NCBI RefSeq assembly: GCF_001403875.1
Contig: NZ_LN884299.1
Span: forward strand, 2,976,117-3,040,116
Origin: Paenibacillus ihumii
GTDB taxonomy: Bacteria > Bacillota > Bacilli > Paenibacillales > Paenibacillaceae
DNA: 64,000 nt
Direction: 5' to 3'
A program made the translations under genes and the position numbers. This document shows positions 26,035-33,812 of the stretch, piece by piece. The notes under the pieces were generated by a model. The model saw nothing but the letters and a program-made list of their open reading frames with translations, ran no database searches and was not told where the DNA came from. The stretch's first letter is position 1, and each line of letters opens with the position of its first letter.

Positions 26035-26177
26035 GGTAAGCAATCATGGTAAGTAGTGAAGGAAGATATGCATTGAAGCCTGTATCGAAGATTAGCAATC
26101 AATATTAACTTGCCGAGCAGGATAGTTTCAATTTATACTTGCCTTAAACGGTTATTTTCAATATGGAACGGTCATGA

Positions 26178-26245
26178 AGCACATGCCGCTTTGACTCTCA
26201 TCCCTTCCTGGTAATGGAAGGCATGTTGGGTCGGAGCGGTTTTTG
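26178..26245 (+). ncRNA. Structured leader upstream of the nuclease-wHTH gene, copy 1
   Basis: From AGCACATGCCGCTTTGA the RNA can form an outer stem CCGCT/AGCGG that encloses an inner hairpin CCTTCC-TGGTAA-TGGAAGG and ends in GGTTTTTG. The same opening (AGCAYATRCCGCTTTGAY) and closing (GCGGTTTTTG) recur before copy 2 at 62751 with a different but base-paired inner hairpin. It looks like an intrinsic terminator or attenuator in the 5' leader, 45 bases before the start codon. Confidence 0.55.
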
Positions 26246-26290
26246 CGTTCCTTAGCTTGGCGATTCATATATAGGGAAGGATGTGGGCCG

Positions 26291-26938
26291 ATGCGGCGCT
26301 TTGAAGAAGAATATGAAAAATGGCTAATGAATCAGATTTCAGAGGAAAAAAACCACCGACGACGGGAACTGCTTGAAAAGGGACTCGGGCACGGAACAAT
26401 AGCATTTTTACGATCAATATGGTTTCCCGCGGTCGGTAACTTGAATAACTTGTATCCCGAATGGGAGGTACGCGACTTCCATAGCGGCTATCGTTATTTG
26501 GATTTGGCATATATGCCAGGAAATTCGAAGGGCGGAATTGAAATTCAAGGCTACGGTCCTCACGCAAGGGATCTTGATGTCAGGCGATTTAAAGATCTGT
26601 GCCGAAGGCATTGTCTGCTTGCTCTCGATGGCTGGGTTTTTCTACCGATTGCCTACCTGTCCATTCAAGACGAGCCCGAGGAATGCCAGCAGCTTGTTCT
26701 GTCCTTCATCGGAAGGTTTATTTCCACAGACGTTCCGTCCCACCTGCCTTGGCTTGAAGCTGAAACGATGCGTTTTGCCCGCCGTTTGCTTCGCCCTTTT
26801 ACGCCTATTGAGCTTGCCCATCATCTGCGGATCAGCGACCGCCATGCCAGACGGATTCTTCAAAGGATGCTTGATATGAACATTTTGGCCATTGCCAGCG
26901 GCAATCAGCGAGGGCGAAGCTATAAGCTTAAAATATAG
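26291..26938 (+). CDS. Putative PD-(D/E)XK-like nuclease domain fused to a C-terminal winged helix (copy 1)
   Basis: A 215-aa protein of no family I can name. The middle region reads YLDLAYMPG then GGIEIQGYGPHARD then RRFKDL and GWVFLPI, with D71, E84-x-Q86, H91, D94 and D102. That order (D, about 12 residues, E-x-Q/K, then helix with R and D) is the PD-(D/E)XK layout seen in Vsr/DUF559 endonucleases; this is my inference. Residues ~168-215 (FTPIELAHHLRISDRHARRILQ) look like a winged-helix DNA-binding domain. The ATG at 26291 follows AAGGATG. A paralogue with the same key residues lies at 62840. Flanked on both sides by repeats. Confidence 0.6.
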   Translation: MRRFEEEYEKWLMNQISEEKNHRRRELLEKGLGHGTIAFLRSIWFPAVGNLNNLYPEWEVRDFHSGYRYLDLAYMPGNSKGGIEIQGYGPHARDLDVRRFKDLCRRHCLLALDGWVFLPIAYLSIQDEPEECQQLVLSFIGRFISTDVPSHLPWLEAETMRFARRLLRPFTPIELAHHLRISDRHARRILQRMLDMNILAIASGNQRGRSYKLKI

Positions 26939-26971
26939 ACTTAGAGAGAAAATGCTAGGGTAAATTATGTA

Positions 26972-27052
26972 GGTTAAGTGAGATTAGCGAGTTAAGTGAG
27001 ATAAGTGAGTTAAGTGAGATAAGAGAGTTAAGTGAGTTAAGTGAGTTAAAAT
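26972..27052. repeat. 10-bp phased tandem repeat TAAGTGAGNN
   Basis: About eight units such as TAAGTGAGAT, TAAGTGAGTT and TTAGCGAGTT follow the nuclease-wHTH gene at strict or near-strict 10-base spacing. A similar decamer array is at 53171-53250 (read on the other strand). Confidence 0.8.
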
Positions 27053-27390
27053 GACGGGAGAGCCGAGAGTTTTTGACAGAAGCGTATTCGTGTCAGGATT
27101 ACACCGTATGGTGCAAAGTTTAATGTTTGGTTGTAGTGGAAGGCGCCAAGTGTGTAAAGCGTCGGGATGAAGGCAGACCTGCGTTCCAGACGTACGGAGT
27201 GTAAGGTGGACAGATTGGACGTGGTGGATGGTGCAATGTTCGGTGTGCAGACGGGTAAGGTCGGTTATGCTGTTTTGGTGTGCGGTGTGCGGTGTGATGG
27301 ATGGAGGCGATTTTTGCGGGGTAGAATCAACCTGGTGCATCATGATGGCGTTTTGGGGAACAGTGCACGGCATGTCGTGTATGATGCAGC

Positions 27391-27590
27391 TGTTCGATAT
27401 GTAATGTAGGTATGTTGTGTTGATGCTCTATGTTCGATATGTGGCGTAGGCATGTTGTGTTGGTGCTGTGTGTTCGATATGTGGCGTAAGCATGTGATGT
27501 AGGCCGGAATCTGTGGGGTGCAGTTCTCGTGGTGGGGTACAATGCCTGGCATATTGTGGGAGGTGCAGCCTGTTCGATATGTGATATTGG
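27391..27590. repeat. 40-bp tandem repeat, G/T-rich
   Basis: TGTTCGATATGT begins at 27391, 27431 and 27471 (exactly 40 bases apart), followed by GTAGGCATGTTGTGTTG. A fourth partial copy of the start is near 27570. The surrounding 27100-27650 is strongly G/T-rich on plus with no supported gene. Confidence 0.8.
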
Positions 27591-27716
27591 TGGGAAATCG
27601 GTGCAATTGTGGTGGTATGCGGTGTGCTAAACTCTGCTTTGGTTATGAACTAATTGCAGGCTATAGTGCCGAAGCAGTGCTGAAAAGTTTTTTAATGTTC
27701 TGCATGATCACCCGAT

Positions 27717-27912
27717 AAAAGCTAACGGACAAGAGATCCGCTATTTCACTTTTTAAGCCATTTTTCCAAAGCTAACGGACTTAGGATCCGCTATTCACCT
27801 AAAATCAATGTAAAATTCATCAAATATAGCCTAATAGCGGAACTACGGTCCGTTAGCTCCAGATTTTTTGGCTTTTTCTCAAAATAACGGAACCAGGGTC
27901 CGTAAAGTTAGG
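27717..27912. repeat. Cluster of four short palindromic repeats (CGGA-N7-TCCG)
   Basis: Two direct copies (AGCTAACGGAC...TCCGCTATT at ~27720 and ~27770) and two inverted copies (AATAGCGGA...TCCGTTAGCT at ~27833, AATAACGGA...TCCGTA at ~27884). Each is an imperfect palindrome around CGGA-N7-TCCG. The arrangement looks like a dispersed intergenic repeat family. Region 27913-28060 is again T/G-rich quasi-repeat (GGTGTAATTGTGTAA). Confidence 0.8.
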
Positions 27913-28068
27913 TCTCCATTTGCAACCGATGTAACTAGTGTAATTGTGTAGGTGCAATTATGGAGGTGTAACTGGTGTAATTGTGTAATTAATGCAGCTT
28001 TTGCAGCTGATGCAGTTGATGCAGTTGACGGAGGTTCGAACCTTCCAAGCATAATCAAAGCTCCTCAC

Positions 28069-28277
28069 CAAGCAGTAACCACAGCAGTAAGCAGCCTAAC
28101 CTAGCAGTAACTGGGCAGTAACTAGGCAAACCGTGCAGTAACCAAGCAATAACCTAAGCATTAACCAAACAGCAACCAGCCAATAACCAAGCAATCACCT
28201 AAGCAGCAACCAAACAGTAACCAGCAGTAACCAGCAGTAACCAAGCAAAAACCTAAGCAATGACTAGACAGCAACCC
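28069..28277. repeat. A/C-rich degenerate CAGTAACC repeat
   Basis: About fifteen variants of AGCAGTAACC and AAGCAATAACCT at irregular 8-14 base spacing fill the 200 bp before the end of ribokinase. The strand is nearly free of T and G clusters, giving a strong amino-base skew. No open gene is supported. Confidence 0.8.
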
Positions 28278-28311
28278 AATCCTTGCTCCAGGTTTAGAGC
28301 TCTGTCTATTC

Positions 28312-29232
28312 CTACTGCGTCAAAAGGTCAACCTCGCGCCGATCCGGTATCGAGGTCTGTGCCCCTGCCTTGGTTACAACGATGGACGACACTTTTGTAG
28401 CAAAGGCAATCGCTTCCTGTACGCTTTTCCCCTCTGACAAACCTACTGCAAAAGCTGCAACATACGAGTCGCCCGCCGCCGTTGTATCGACCGCTTTAAC
28501 TGCACGGGCCGGAACATGAACGGTGCCACTTGCACTCACGTACAAAGATCCGCTGCTGCCAAGGGTAACAATCACATTTCTTACGCCTTTGGATAGAAGT
28601 ACTTTTGCCGCATCTTCTGCGGCGGTTATGGAATCGACAGGCTGGCCGCTCAGCTTGTGCAGCTCGGACTCGTTGGGAATTAAATAGTCCAGTTTGCTGA
28701 GCACAGCGTCAGGTATAAAATCTGGTGCAGGCGCTGGATTTAAGATGACGGTTTTACGATGCTTGCTTGCCAGTTCAACAGCCTGGTACACCGCCTCATG
28801 AGGGATTTCCATCTGCAAAATAACCATTTCCGCTTCCTCGATCAGATCCTCATTGGCCACAATGTAGTCTTTATCGGCAAGCTCATTTGCACCCGCCAGC
28901 ACCACAATGCTGTTATCCCCCTCATCATTCACTTGAATCACAGCCAATCCGGAAGAAGCCGCCGATATAAGTTCAATGCGAGCGGTATTGACCCCTGTCT
29001 CCCGCAAGTTATCTAAGAGAGGGACCCCAAATTCATCTCCTCCTACCTTGCCGAGCATGGTGACACTAGCCCCTAGCTTTGCAGCAGTTACCGCTTGGTT
29101 AGCTCCCTTGCCCCCTGGTATCCGCTCAACAGATCTGCCAAGCAAAGTCTCACCCACCTGTGGTATATAAGCGACCCGTAGCACCAGATCCATATTAATG
29201 CTGCCAATTACTAAAATTTTGCTTGCTCCCAT
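28312..29232 (-). CDS. rbsK: Ribokinase
   Basis: A 306-aa PfkB-family sugar kinase that makes ribose-5-phosphate. The N-terminal signature is VIGSINMDLVLRV followed by GGKGANQAVTAAKLGA; the C-terminal ATP/catalytic motif is DTTAAGDSYVAAFA with the catalytic Asp. NPAPAPDFIPD and LIPNESELHKLSG are typical ribokinase blocks. No ribose transporter or regulator is next to it, so here it is a stand-alone scavenging gene. Confidence 0.9.
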   Translation of the reverse strand: MGASKILVIGSINMDLVLRVAYIPQVGETLLGRSVERIPGGKGANQAVTAAKLGASVTMLGKVGGDEFGVPLLDNLRETGVNTARIELISAASSGLAVIQVNDEGDNSIVVLAGANELADKDYIVANEDLIEEAEMVILQMEIPHEAVYQAVELASKHRKTVILNPAPAPDFIPDAVLSKLDYLIPNESELHKLSGQPVDSITAAEDAAKVLLSKGVRNVIVTLGSSGSLYVSASGTVHVPARAVKAVDTTAAGDSYVAAFAVGLSEGKSVQEAIAFATKVSSIVVTKAGAQTSIPDRREVDLLTQ

Positions 29233-29501
29233 ACGTTACACTCCTTAATGACGTTGCCTCGATATAACAAATCAATGCTATTCTATCCTAGTATTCTTTC
29301 CAATACCAGTTGATTGAAACAGGTTAATTCCTAATCGATGGAGTGGTACCTCATGATCTTAGAAAACAAAATGAAAGAGGACCGGGAGCCAAACAGCAAT
29401 CCGAAGGAACACAAAGCCAAATGAGGACGAGATCACCAAAATTAGGATCAAGGTGGAAGCCGGCGTTGCGCCCCCACCCATTCGTTTATTGCGGTTATTT
29501 T

Positions 29502-31034
29502 CTACTGAGCTTGCGGTTCGAGCAGAACTGCGTTGATGCCATTCAGGAAAGCAAGTGCACTGGCTTTAATGATATCGGTATCCATCGCGCGGCCCGAGTA
29601 AATTTTGCCTTCATATTGAACGCGGATGCTCACCCGGCCGACAGCTTCCTTGCCGCGAGACAAGCTGCTGATCTTGTAATCCTCAAGCTGAACATCCAGA
29701 CCGGCCAGAGACCGGATGACACTGTATAGTGCATCGATCGGACCATCTCCAACGGCGCTCCCTTTTAACGATTCAGTGCCTTTCTTCAGCTCCACGATAG
29801 CCGTAGGATACAGATCATTCGTAATCACTTGGAATGAGACGAGCTCATAGAGATGCTTGCTGCGGCTGTCCATCGTCCGGTGACTTGCGATCAGATAGAA
29901 GACGTCGTGATCATATACCTCCTTCTTCGCGTCAGCCAGCCGAAGAAATTTCTGAAAAAGCTGTTCGAAATCTGCTTCTGCCCCCGTATCAAAGCCCAGC
30001 TTCTCTACCGTACTCTTAAAGGCATGCCGGCCGGAGCGGGCCGTCAGAATCAGCTCCATGCTGTCCGCTCCGACCTCCTCCGGCGACATAATCTCATAGA
30101 CTTGCTTATCCTTCAGCAAGCCGTCCTGATGAATCCCTGAGGAATGTGCAAATGCATTTTCACCCGTAATGGCCTTGTTCACCTGCACATCCAGGCCTGT
30201 CAAATGGCTTACCAGCCTGGAGGTTCGAAGCAGTTCCTTGGTTTGGATATCAGTATAGCACTGATAGTAATGCTCTCTTACCTTAAGGGCCATTACCACT
30301 TCCTCTAGTGAAGCATTCCCCGCGCGCTCTCCGAGCCCATTAATCGTACATTCGATTTTTTCGGCTCCATTCTTAATGGCGCTGAGGGTATTGGCCGTGG
30401 CCAGTCCGAGATCATTATGACAGTGTACACTTAAGATGACTCGATCATCCAAATTTTTAAGCCGTTCATTGATTCGGCGAATGAGTTCGCCAAATTCCTC
30501 GGGTACAGCGTAGCCCACCGTATCCGGCACATTGATCATGGTGGCGCCTGCCTTTACGACAGCTTCGATCGTCTTCCACAAGTATTCGAAATCCGATCTA
30601 GACGCATCCTCGGTGGAATACTGCACGTGGGGAAGCAGGGTTTTGGCATATTTGACCGCGTCAACTCCCATTTGTAGCACCGCTTCCTTAGTACGGCTGA
30701 ATTTTTTCTCCACATGAATGTTCGATGTACCCAGCACAATGTGAATCAACGGGTTTTGCGCCAATTTTATGCTCTCGTATACGGCATCTATATCGCTTCT
30801 GACCGCTCTGGCAAGCGCCGTAATCGTTATTTGGTCTCCGACGCTTCTGGCGATTTCCTGTACAGCCTGAAAATCCCCCTCTGAAGACGCGGGAAAACCG
30901 GCTTCAATAATATCAACATTCAGGCGCTTGAGCTGCTGGGCCGTTTCTATTTTTTGCTGCATGTTCAGTTTTGCGCCCGGAACCTGCTCTCCGTCTCGCA
31001 GAGTCGTATCCAGCACGATGATTTTTCGATTCAT
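29502..31034 (-). CDS. leuA: 2-Isopropylmalate synthase
   Basis: A 510-aa enzyme for the first step of leucine synthesis, joining acetyl-CoA and 2-ketoisovalerate. The TIM-barrel domain shows VLDTTLRDGEQ and SVHCHNDLGLATAN (metal-binding His pair), and INGLGERAGNASLEEV. The C-terminal regulatory (leucine-sensing) domain is present. I take the ATG at 31034 (MNRKIIV), with GGGAGGTAATG upstream. It is a single gene, not part of an ilv-leu operon in this window, and it is headed by a T-box with a CTC specifier. The other leu genes must be elsewhere. Confidence 0.93.
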   Translation of the reverse strand: MNRKIIVLDTTLRDGEQVPGAKLNMQQKIETAQQLKRLNVDIIEAGFPASSEGDFQAVQEIARSVGDQITITALARAVRSDIDAVYESIKLAQNPLIHIVLGTSNIHVEKKFSRTKEAVLQMGVDAVKYAKTLLPHVQYSTEDASRSDFEYLWKTIEAVVKAGATMINVPDTVGYAVPEEFGELIRRINERLKNLDDRVILSVHCHNDLGLATANTLSAIKNGAEKIECTINGLGERAGNASLEEVVMALKVREHYYQCYTDIQTKELLRTSRLVSHLTGLDVQVNKAITGENAFAHSSGIHQDGLLKDKQVYEIMSPEEVGADSMELILTARSGRHAFKSTVEKLGFDTGAEADFEQLFQKFLRLADAKKEVYDHDVFYLIASHRTMDSRSKHLYELVSFQVITNDLYPTAIVELKKGTESLKGSAVGDGPIDALYSVIRSLAGLDVQLEDYKISSLSRGKEAVGRVSIRVQYEGKIYSGRAMDTDIIKASALAFLNGINAVLLEPQAQ

Positions 31035-31080
31035 GAACATTACCTCCCAGACCATATTAAAAATATATATGTGAAGCGGG

Positions 31081-31107
31081 GTTGGTTAAACCCGGAATTT
31101 AACCAAC
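31081..31107 (-). other. Extra hairpin between T-box terminator and leuA
   Basis: GTTGGTTAAA and TTTAACCAAC form a 10-bp perfect stem with a 7-base loop, starting at the T-run of the T-box terminator. It has no T-run of its own. Role unknown; it may stabilise the processed leuA mRNA 5' end. Confidence 0.5.
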
Positions 31108-31350
31108 AAAAAAACCCCGTCTCTACGCATAGAGACGAGGTTTAACCCGCGGTACCACTCTAATTCATTTCCCGAGAAATGATCTCATTCGATGGCCAAC
31201 ACCATCTATCCCTGTAACGGTGGAATTCCGGCTGGCCCTACATGTCAGGCAGCTGTTCATAGACGAGTTCGAATTGAAAGACACTGCCGTTTCCCACCAG
31301 CCAACGGCTCTCTGCAAGGCCAATTCACTTCTACTATTTCTATTCATCAC
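31108..31350 (-). promoter_or_regulatory. T-box riboswitch (leucine) controlling leuA
   Basis: On the minus strand a long Stem I region (with the AGAGAGCC and GGTGGGAAAC distal elements) leads to a candidate specifier CTC (31265-31267, leucine codon) in the loop GAACTCGTC. The conserved T-box TGGTACCGCG is at 31149-31158. The terminator stem AACCCCGTCTCTA/TAGAGACGAGGTT (31113-31142) has a T7 tail. Uncharged tRNA-Leu would bind the specifier and T-box, favour the antiterminator and turn on leuA. Confidence 0.93.
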
Positions 31351-31373
31351 ATTTAGATTTGAATTTATTGGAT

Positions 31374-31402
31374 ATTATATGCCCGTATCCCTGTATTGTC
31401 AA
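31374..31402 (-). promoter_or_regulatory. Perfect-consensus sigma-A promoter of the T-box/leuA transcript
   Basis: On the minus strand TTGACA (31397-31402) and TATAAT (31374-31379) are exactly 17 bases apart. Transcription would start near 31367, just before T-box Stem I. Confidence 0.92.
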
Positions 31403-31484
31403 CCATATCGCAACTGCAAACTTTTCCTAACCACTGCCCGGAGTCGTGCTAATCCAAAATCAAAAGATTCCATATTCATTCATT

Positions 31485-32040
31485 GACAAAGCAATTTAGA
31501 ATTAGGAAAGGCTTGTCTCGCCTGCTCGAAGGACGAGATACTCCTATCCCGGCCCGTAGCTCCATACCCCGATAACATATCCAAATGGCGGCTTGGCATG
31601 CAGCAGCGGTTCATTCACGATATCAACGAATCTGAATTTTCCATCTCAGTCCGGGCGGATTGAATCCACTGGATTACCTCTGCCCTTTGCCCGGAGGCGG
31701 AGAGGCTGCCGATCCAGAATCGTTCTTGGCTTCCCCGGATCAGAGTATGGAGTAAAGGAAATCCATTACTACCGGTTAAGTTGTTCGCCGTATGCGCCGC
31801 CATTCAGTTCATGCTGTTACGGGTCGCTTCCGCGAAACTCCATTTGGCCGAATTCTTAGGCATAACCTGGTTCAAGTAACACGGCAAAATTGACGGGCGG
31901 CATTCGCAATCACGTTGTCTAAAAACTTGCTGCCGGTCGCTACCCCGGCACGACATCATTGATCCAGGATGGAGAGAACAAGGAAGCTACAAATACAATT
32001 AAAGTCAGCCGAACCGCCAATTTCGATCCTGACCATACAT
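31485..32040 (-). pseudogene. Remnant of a GH10 endo-xylanase gene
   Basis: Reading the minus strand through several frames restores xylanase pieces in order: a signal-peptide-like stretch KLAVRLTLIVFVASLF, then FLDNVIANA, LNQVMPKNSAKWSFAEATRN followed by SMN, NGFPLLHTLI, WIGSLSASGQRAEVIQWI, VDIVNEPL and SSFEQARQAFPNSK. These match GH10 blocks (KWxSVEATRN, HTLxWGSQ, DVVNEP). An in-frame TGA (31804-31806) replaces the expected Trp after SMN, further stops and frame changes follow, and the gene ends before the second catalytic Glu. The catalytic NEP Glu is still visible. Confidence 0.75.
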
Positions 32041-32487
32041 TGTTTACCTCTCTTTTTTTCAGCTGATCATTTGCGCGGTTCCCTCGACTGAAACTGAAAC
32101 AGCATCACCTCCAGCCACAAAATACAGCTTTGTTAGGCGCTTACATTACCCATATTATAGAATTCAATCCACAAATAACATACTGGAAATTAAAGTATTT
32201 ATCTTCATTATTATAGTATTTTGACCAAACGAAAAACCATTCCATGTGGCCTGAGCTCGTAAACAGCGCGCCGTTTATAGATTATTATTCTCCGAGGCCG
32301 TTCTTAGAATAACACTGACTGAAATTTTCGAAGGTCGACTCAATTCCCTGCTTGATTCAATCGCTCAGCCCCGACTTTCAATTCTTAGCTATTAAAGCCT
32401 AGAGTTATTCGACTTCATATTTTCCAAGCACTCCCCCATAGAAATATTTAGAGGACTCGAATTTCGATGAATTGGAGGACAGCTATC
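32041..32487. other. Intergenic region before oxalate decarboxylase
   Basis: It holds the old upstream region of the xylanase remnant (ribosome site AGAGAGG on minus near 32048) and an A+T-rich stretch around 32150-32240. No gene or clear promoter for the plus-strand bicupin gene could be fixed. Confidence 0.4.
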
Positions 32488-33684
32488 ATGAAAGAGCCTT
32501 ATCCGGGCTATACCAAGCCCCTTATCGTTCCTCAGCCTTTACGGAGCGATGGCGCAGGAGGGCCGGACTTTGGCCCGCGCGATGTGCTAAGAGACTTAGA
32601 AAACCCGAATATGCTCGTTCCGCCTGCCACAGACGCCGGTTTGGTGCCAAATCTGAAAATGTCTTTCTCCGATACTCATATGCAGTTGAATCACGGAGGC
32701 TGGTCTCGCGAAATTACCGTACGAGACTTACCCGTTGCAACGACGCTCGCCGGCGTGAACATGAGCTTGACTCCTGGAGGAGTAAGAGAGCTGCACTGGC
32801 ATCAGCAGGCGGAATGGGCGTATATGATTTGGGGAAAAGCACGTATTACAGCAGTGGATCAGAACGGTCGCAACTTCATCGCAGACGTCGGTGAGGGCGA
32901 TCTATGGTACTTCCCTGCTGGAATTCCGCATTCCATCCAAGGCTTGGAGACGGGATGCGAGTTCTTGCTCGTGTTCGATGATGGAGAATTCTCTGACTTA
33001 AACACGTTGTCGATTTCGGATTGGTTTGCCCATACTCCCAAGGATGTGCTGGCCGCTAACTTCGGCGTTTCGGAAAGCGCCTTTGCCACGATTCCTTCCG
33101 AGCAGGTTTATATCTTTCAGGACGATATTCCGGGTTCCCTGGAAAGCCAAATGGTCGAGTCCCCTTACGGCACGGTACCGCAAAGCTTCAAGCACCGTCT
33201 CCTGGCTCAGAAACCGCTAGTAACGCCGGGGGGAAGTGTAAGAATTGTGGACTCCTCGAATTTTCCCGTCTCCAAAACAGTTGCCGCTGCCCTGGTCGAG
33301 ATTAAACCCGGCGCCATGCGGGAGCTCCATTGGCATCCCAATAACGATGAATGGCAGTACTACCTCACAGGACAAGGACGAATGACCGTATTTGCCGGAA
33401 ACGGAATTGCCCGCACCTTCGATTACAGGGCAGGCGATGTCGGCTATGTTCCTTTTGCATATGGCCATTATATTCAAAATACCGGAACGGAATCGTTATG
33501 GTTTCTGGAAATGTTCAAAAGCGACCGGTTCGCTGATGTTTCCTTAAATCAATGGATGGCCCTTACACCGCGGGAGCTTGTGGCCGATAATCTTCATGTT
33601 GGCTCAGAACTGATCGATGCCTTACGAAAAGAAAAGTGGCCTGTCGTTAAATATCCCGATTGTTACGGGGAGCCTAAATCATAG
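32488..33684 (+). CDS. oxdC: Bicupin oxalate decarboxylase with altered lid loop
   Basis: A 398-aa protein with two cupin domains that splits oxalate to formate and CO2 using Mn. Cupin 1 ligands are H103, H105, E109 (HWHQQAEW) and H148; cupin 2 ligands are in HWHPNNDEWQ and GYVPFAYGHY. The start is the ATG at 32488 after GGAGGAC. In B. subtilis OxdC the cupin 1 lid is SENST and its Glu is the proton donor; here that stretch is SDLNT, so Asp sits in place of Glu. It could still be a decarboxylase, or lean toward oxalate oxidase. OxdD-like naming is equally possible. Confidence 0.88.
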   Translation: MKEPYPGYTKPLIVPQPLRSDGAGGPDFGPRDVLRDLENPNMLVPPATDAGLVPNLKMSFSDTHMQLNHGGWSREITVRDLPVATTLAGVNMSLTPGGVRELHWHQQAEWAYMIWGKARITAVDQNGRNFIADVGEGDLWYFPAGIPHSIQGLETGCEFLLVFDDGEFSDLNTLSISDWFAHTPKDVLAANFGVSESAFATIPSEQVYIFQDDIPGSLESQMVESPYGTVPQSFKHRLLAQKPLVTPGGSVRIVDSSNFPVSKTVAAALVEIKPGAMRELHWHPNNDEWQYYLTGQGRMTVFAGNGIARTFDYRAGDVGYVPFAYGHYIQNTGTESLWFLEMFKSDRFADVSLNQWMALTPRELVADNLHVGSELIDALRKEKWPVVKYPDCYGEPKS

Positions 33685-33754
33685 AATGAATAGTCCGGTT
33701 GGCAGGTGGCCGCGCATCCCTTACTGCAATCCCTGCCTTTCTGGGGCGGGAGAA

Positions 33755-33786
33755 CGAAAAAACCCTAACAACGGCTGCTAGGGTTA
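33755..33786 (-). terminator. Terminator of the mhq operon
   Basis: AACCCTA/TAGGGTT hairpin followed by TTTTTTCG on the minus strand, 27 bp past the flavin reductase stop. Confidence 0.8.
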
Positions 33787-33812
33787 TAATAAGGGGGATT
33801 ATAATTTGATTT

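Noticed and set aside
25730..26102. Repetitive proteins read from the ~22-bp array on either strand
   Set aside because: Open frames come from the repeat itself in several frames; no ribosome site and no consistent frame.
25816..28277. CRISPR array among the repeats
   Set aside because: No array has constant repeats separated by unique spacers of similar size; units are directly adjoining or irregular, and no cas gene is near.
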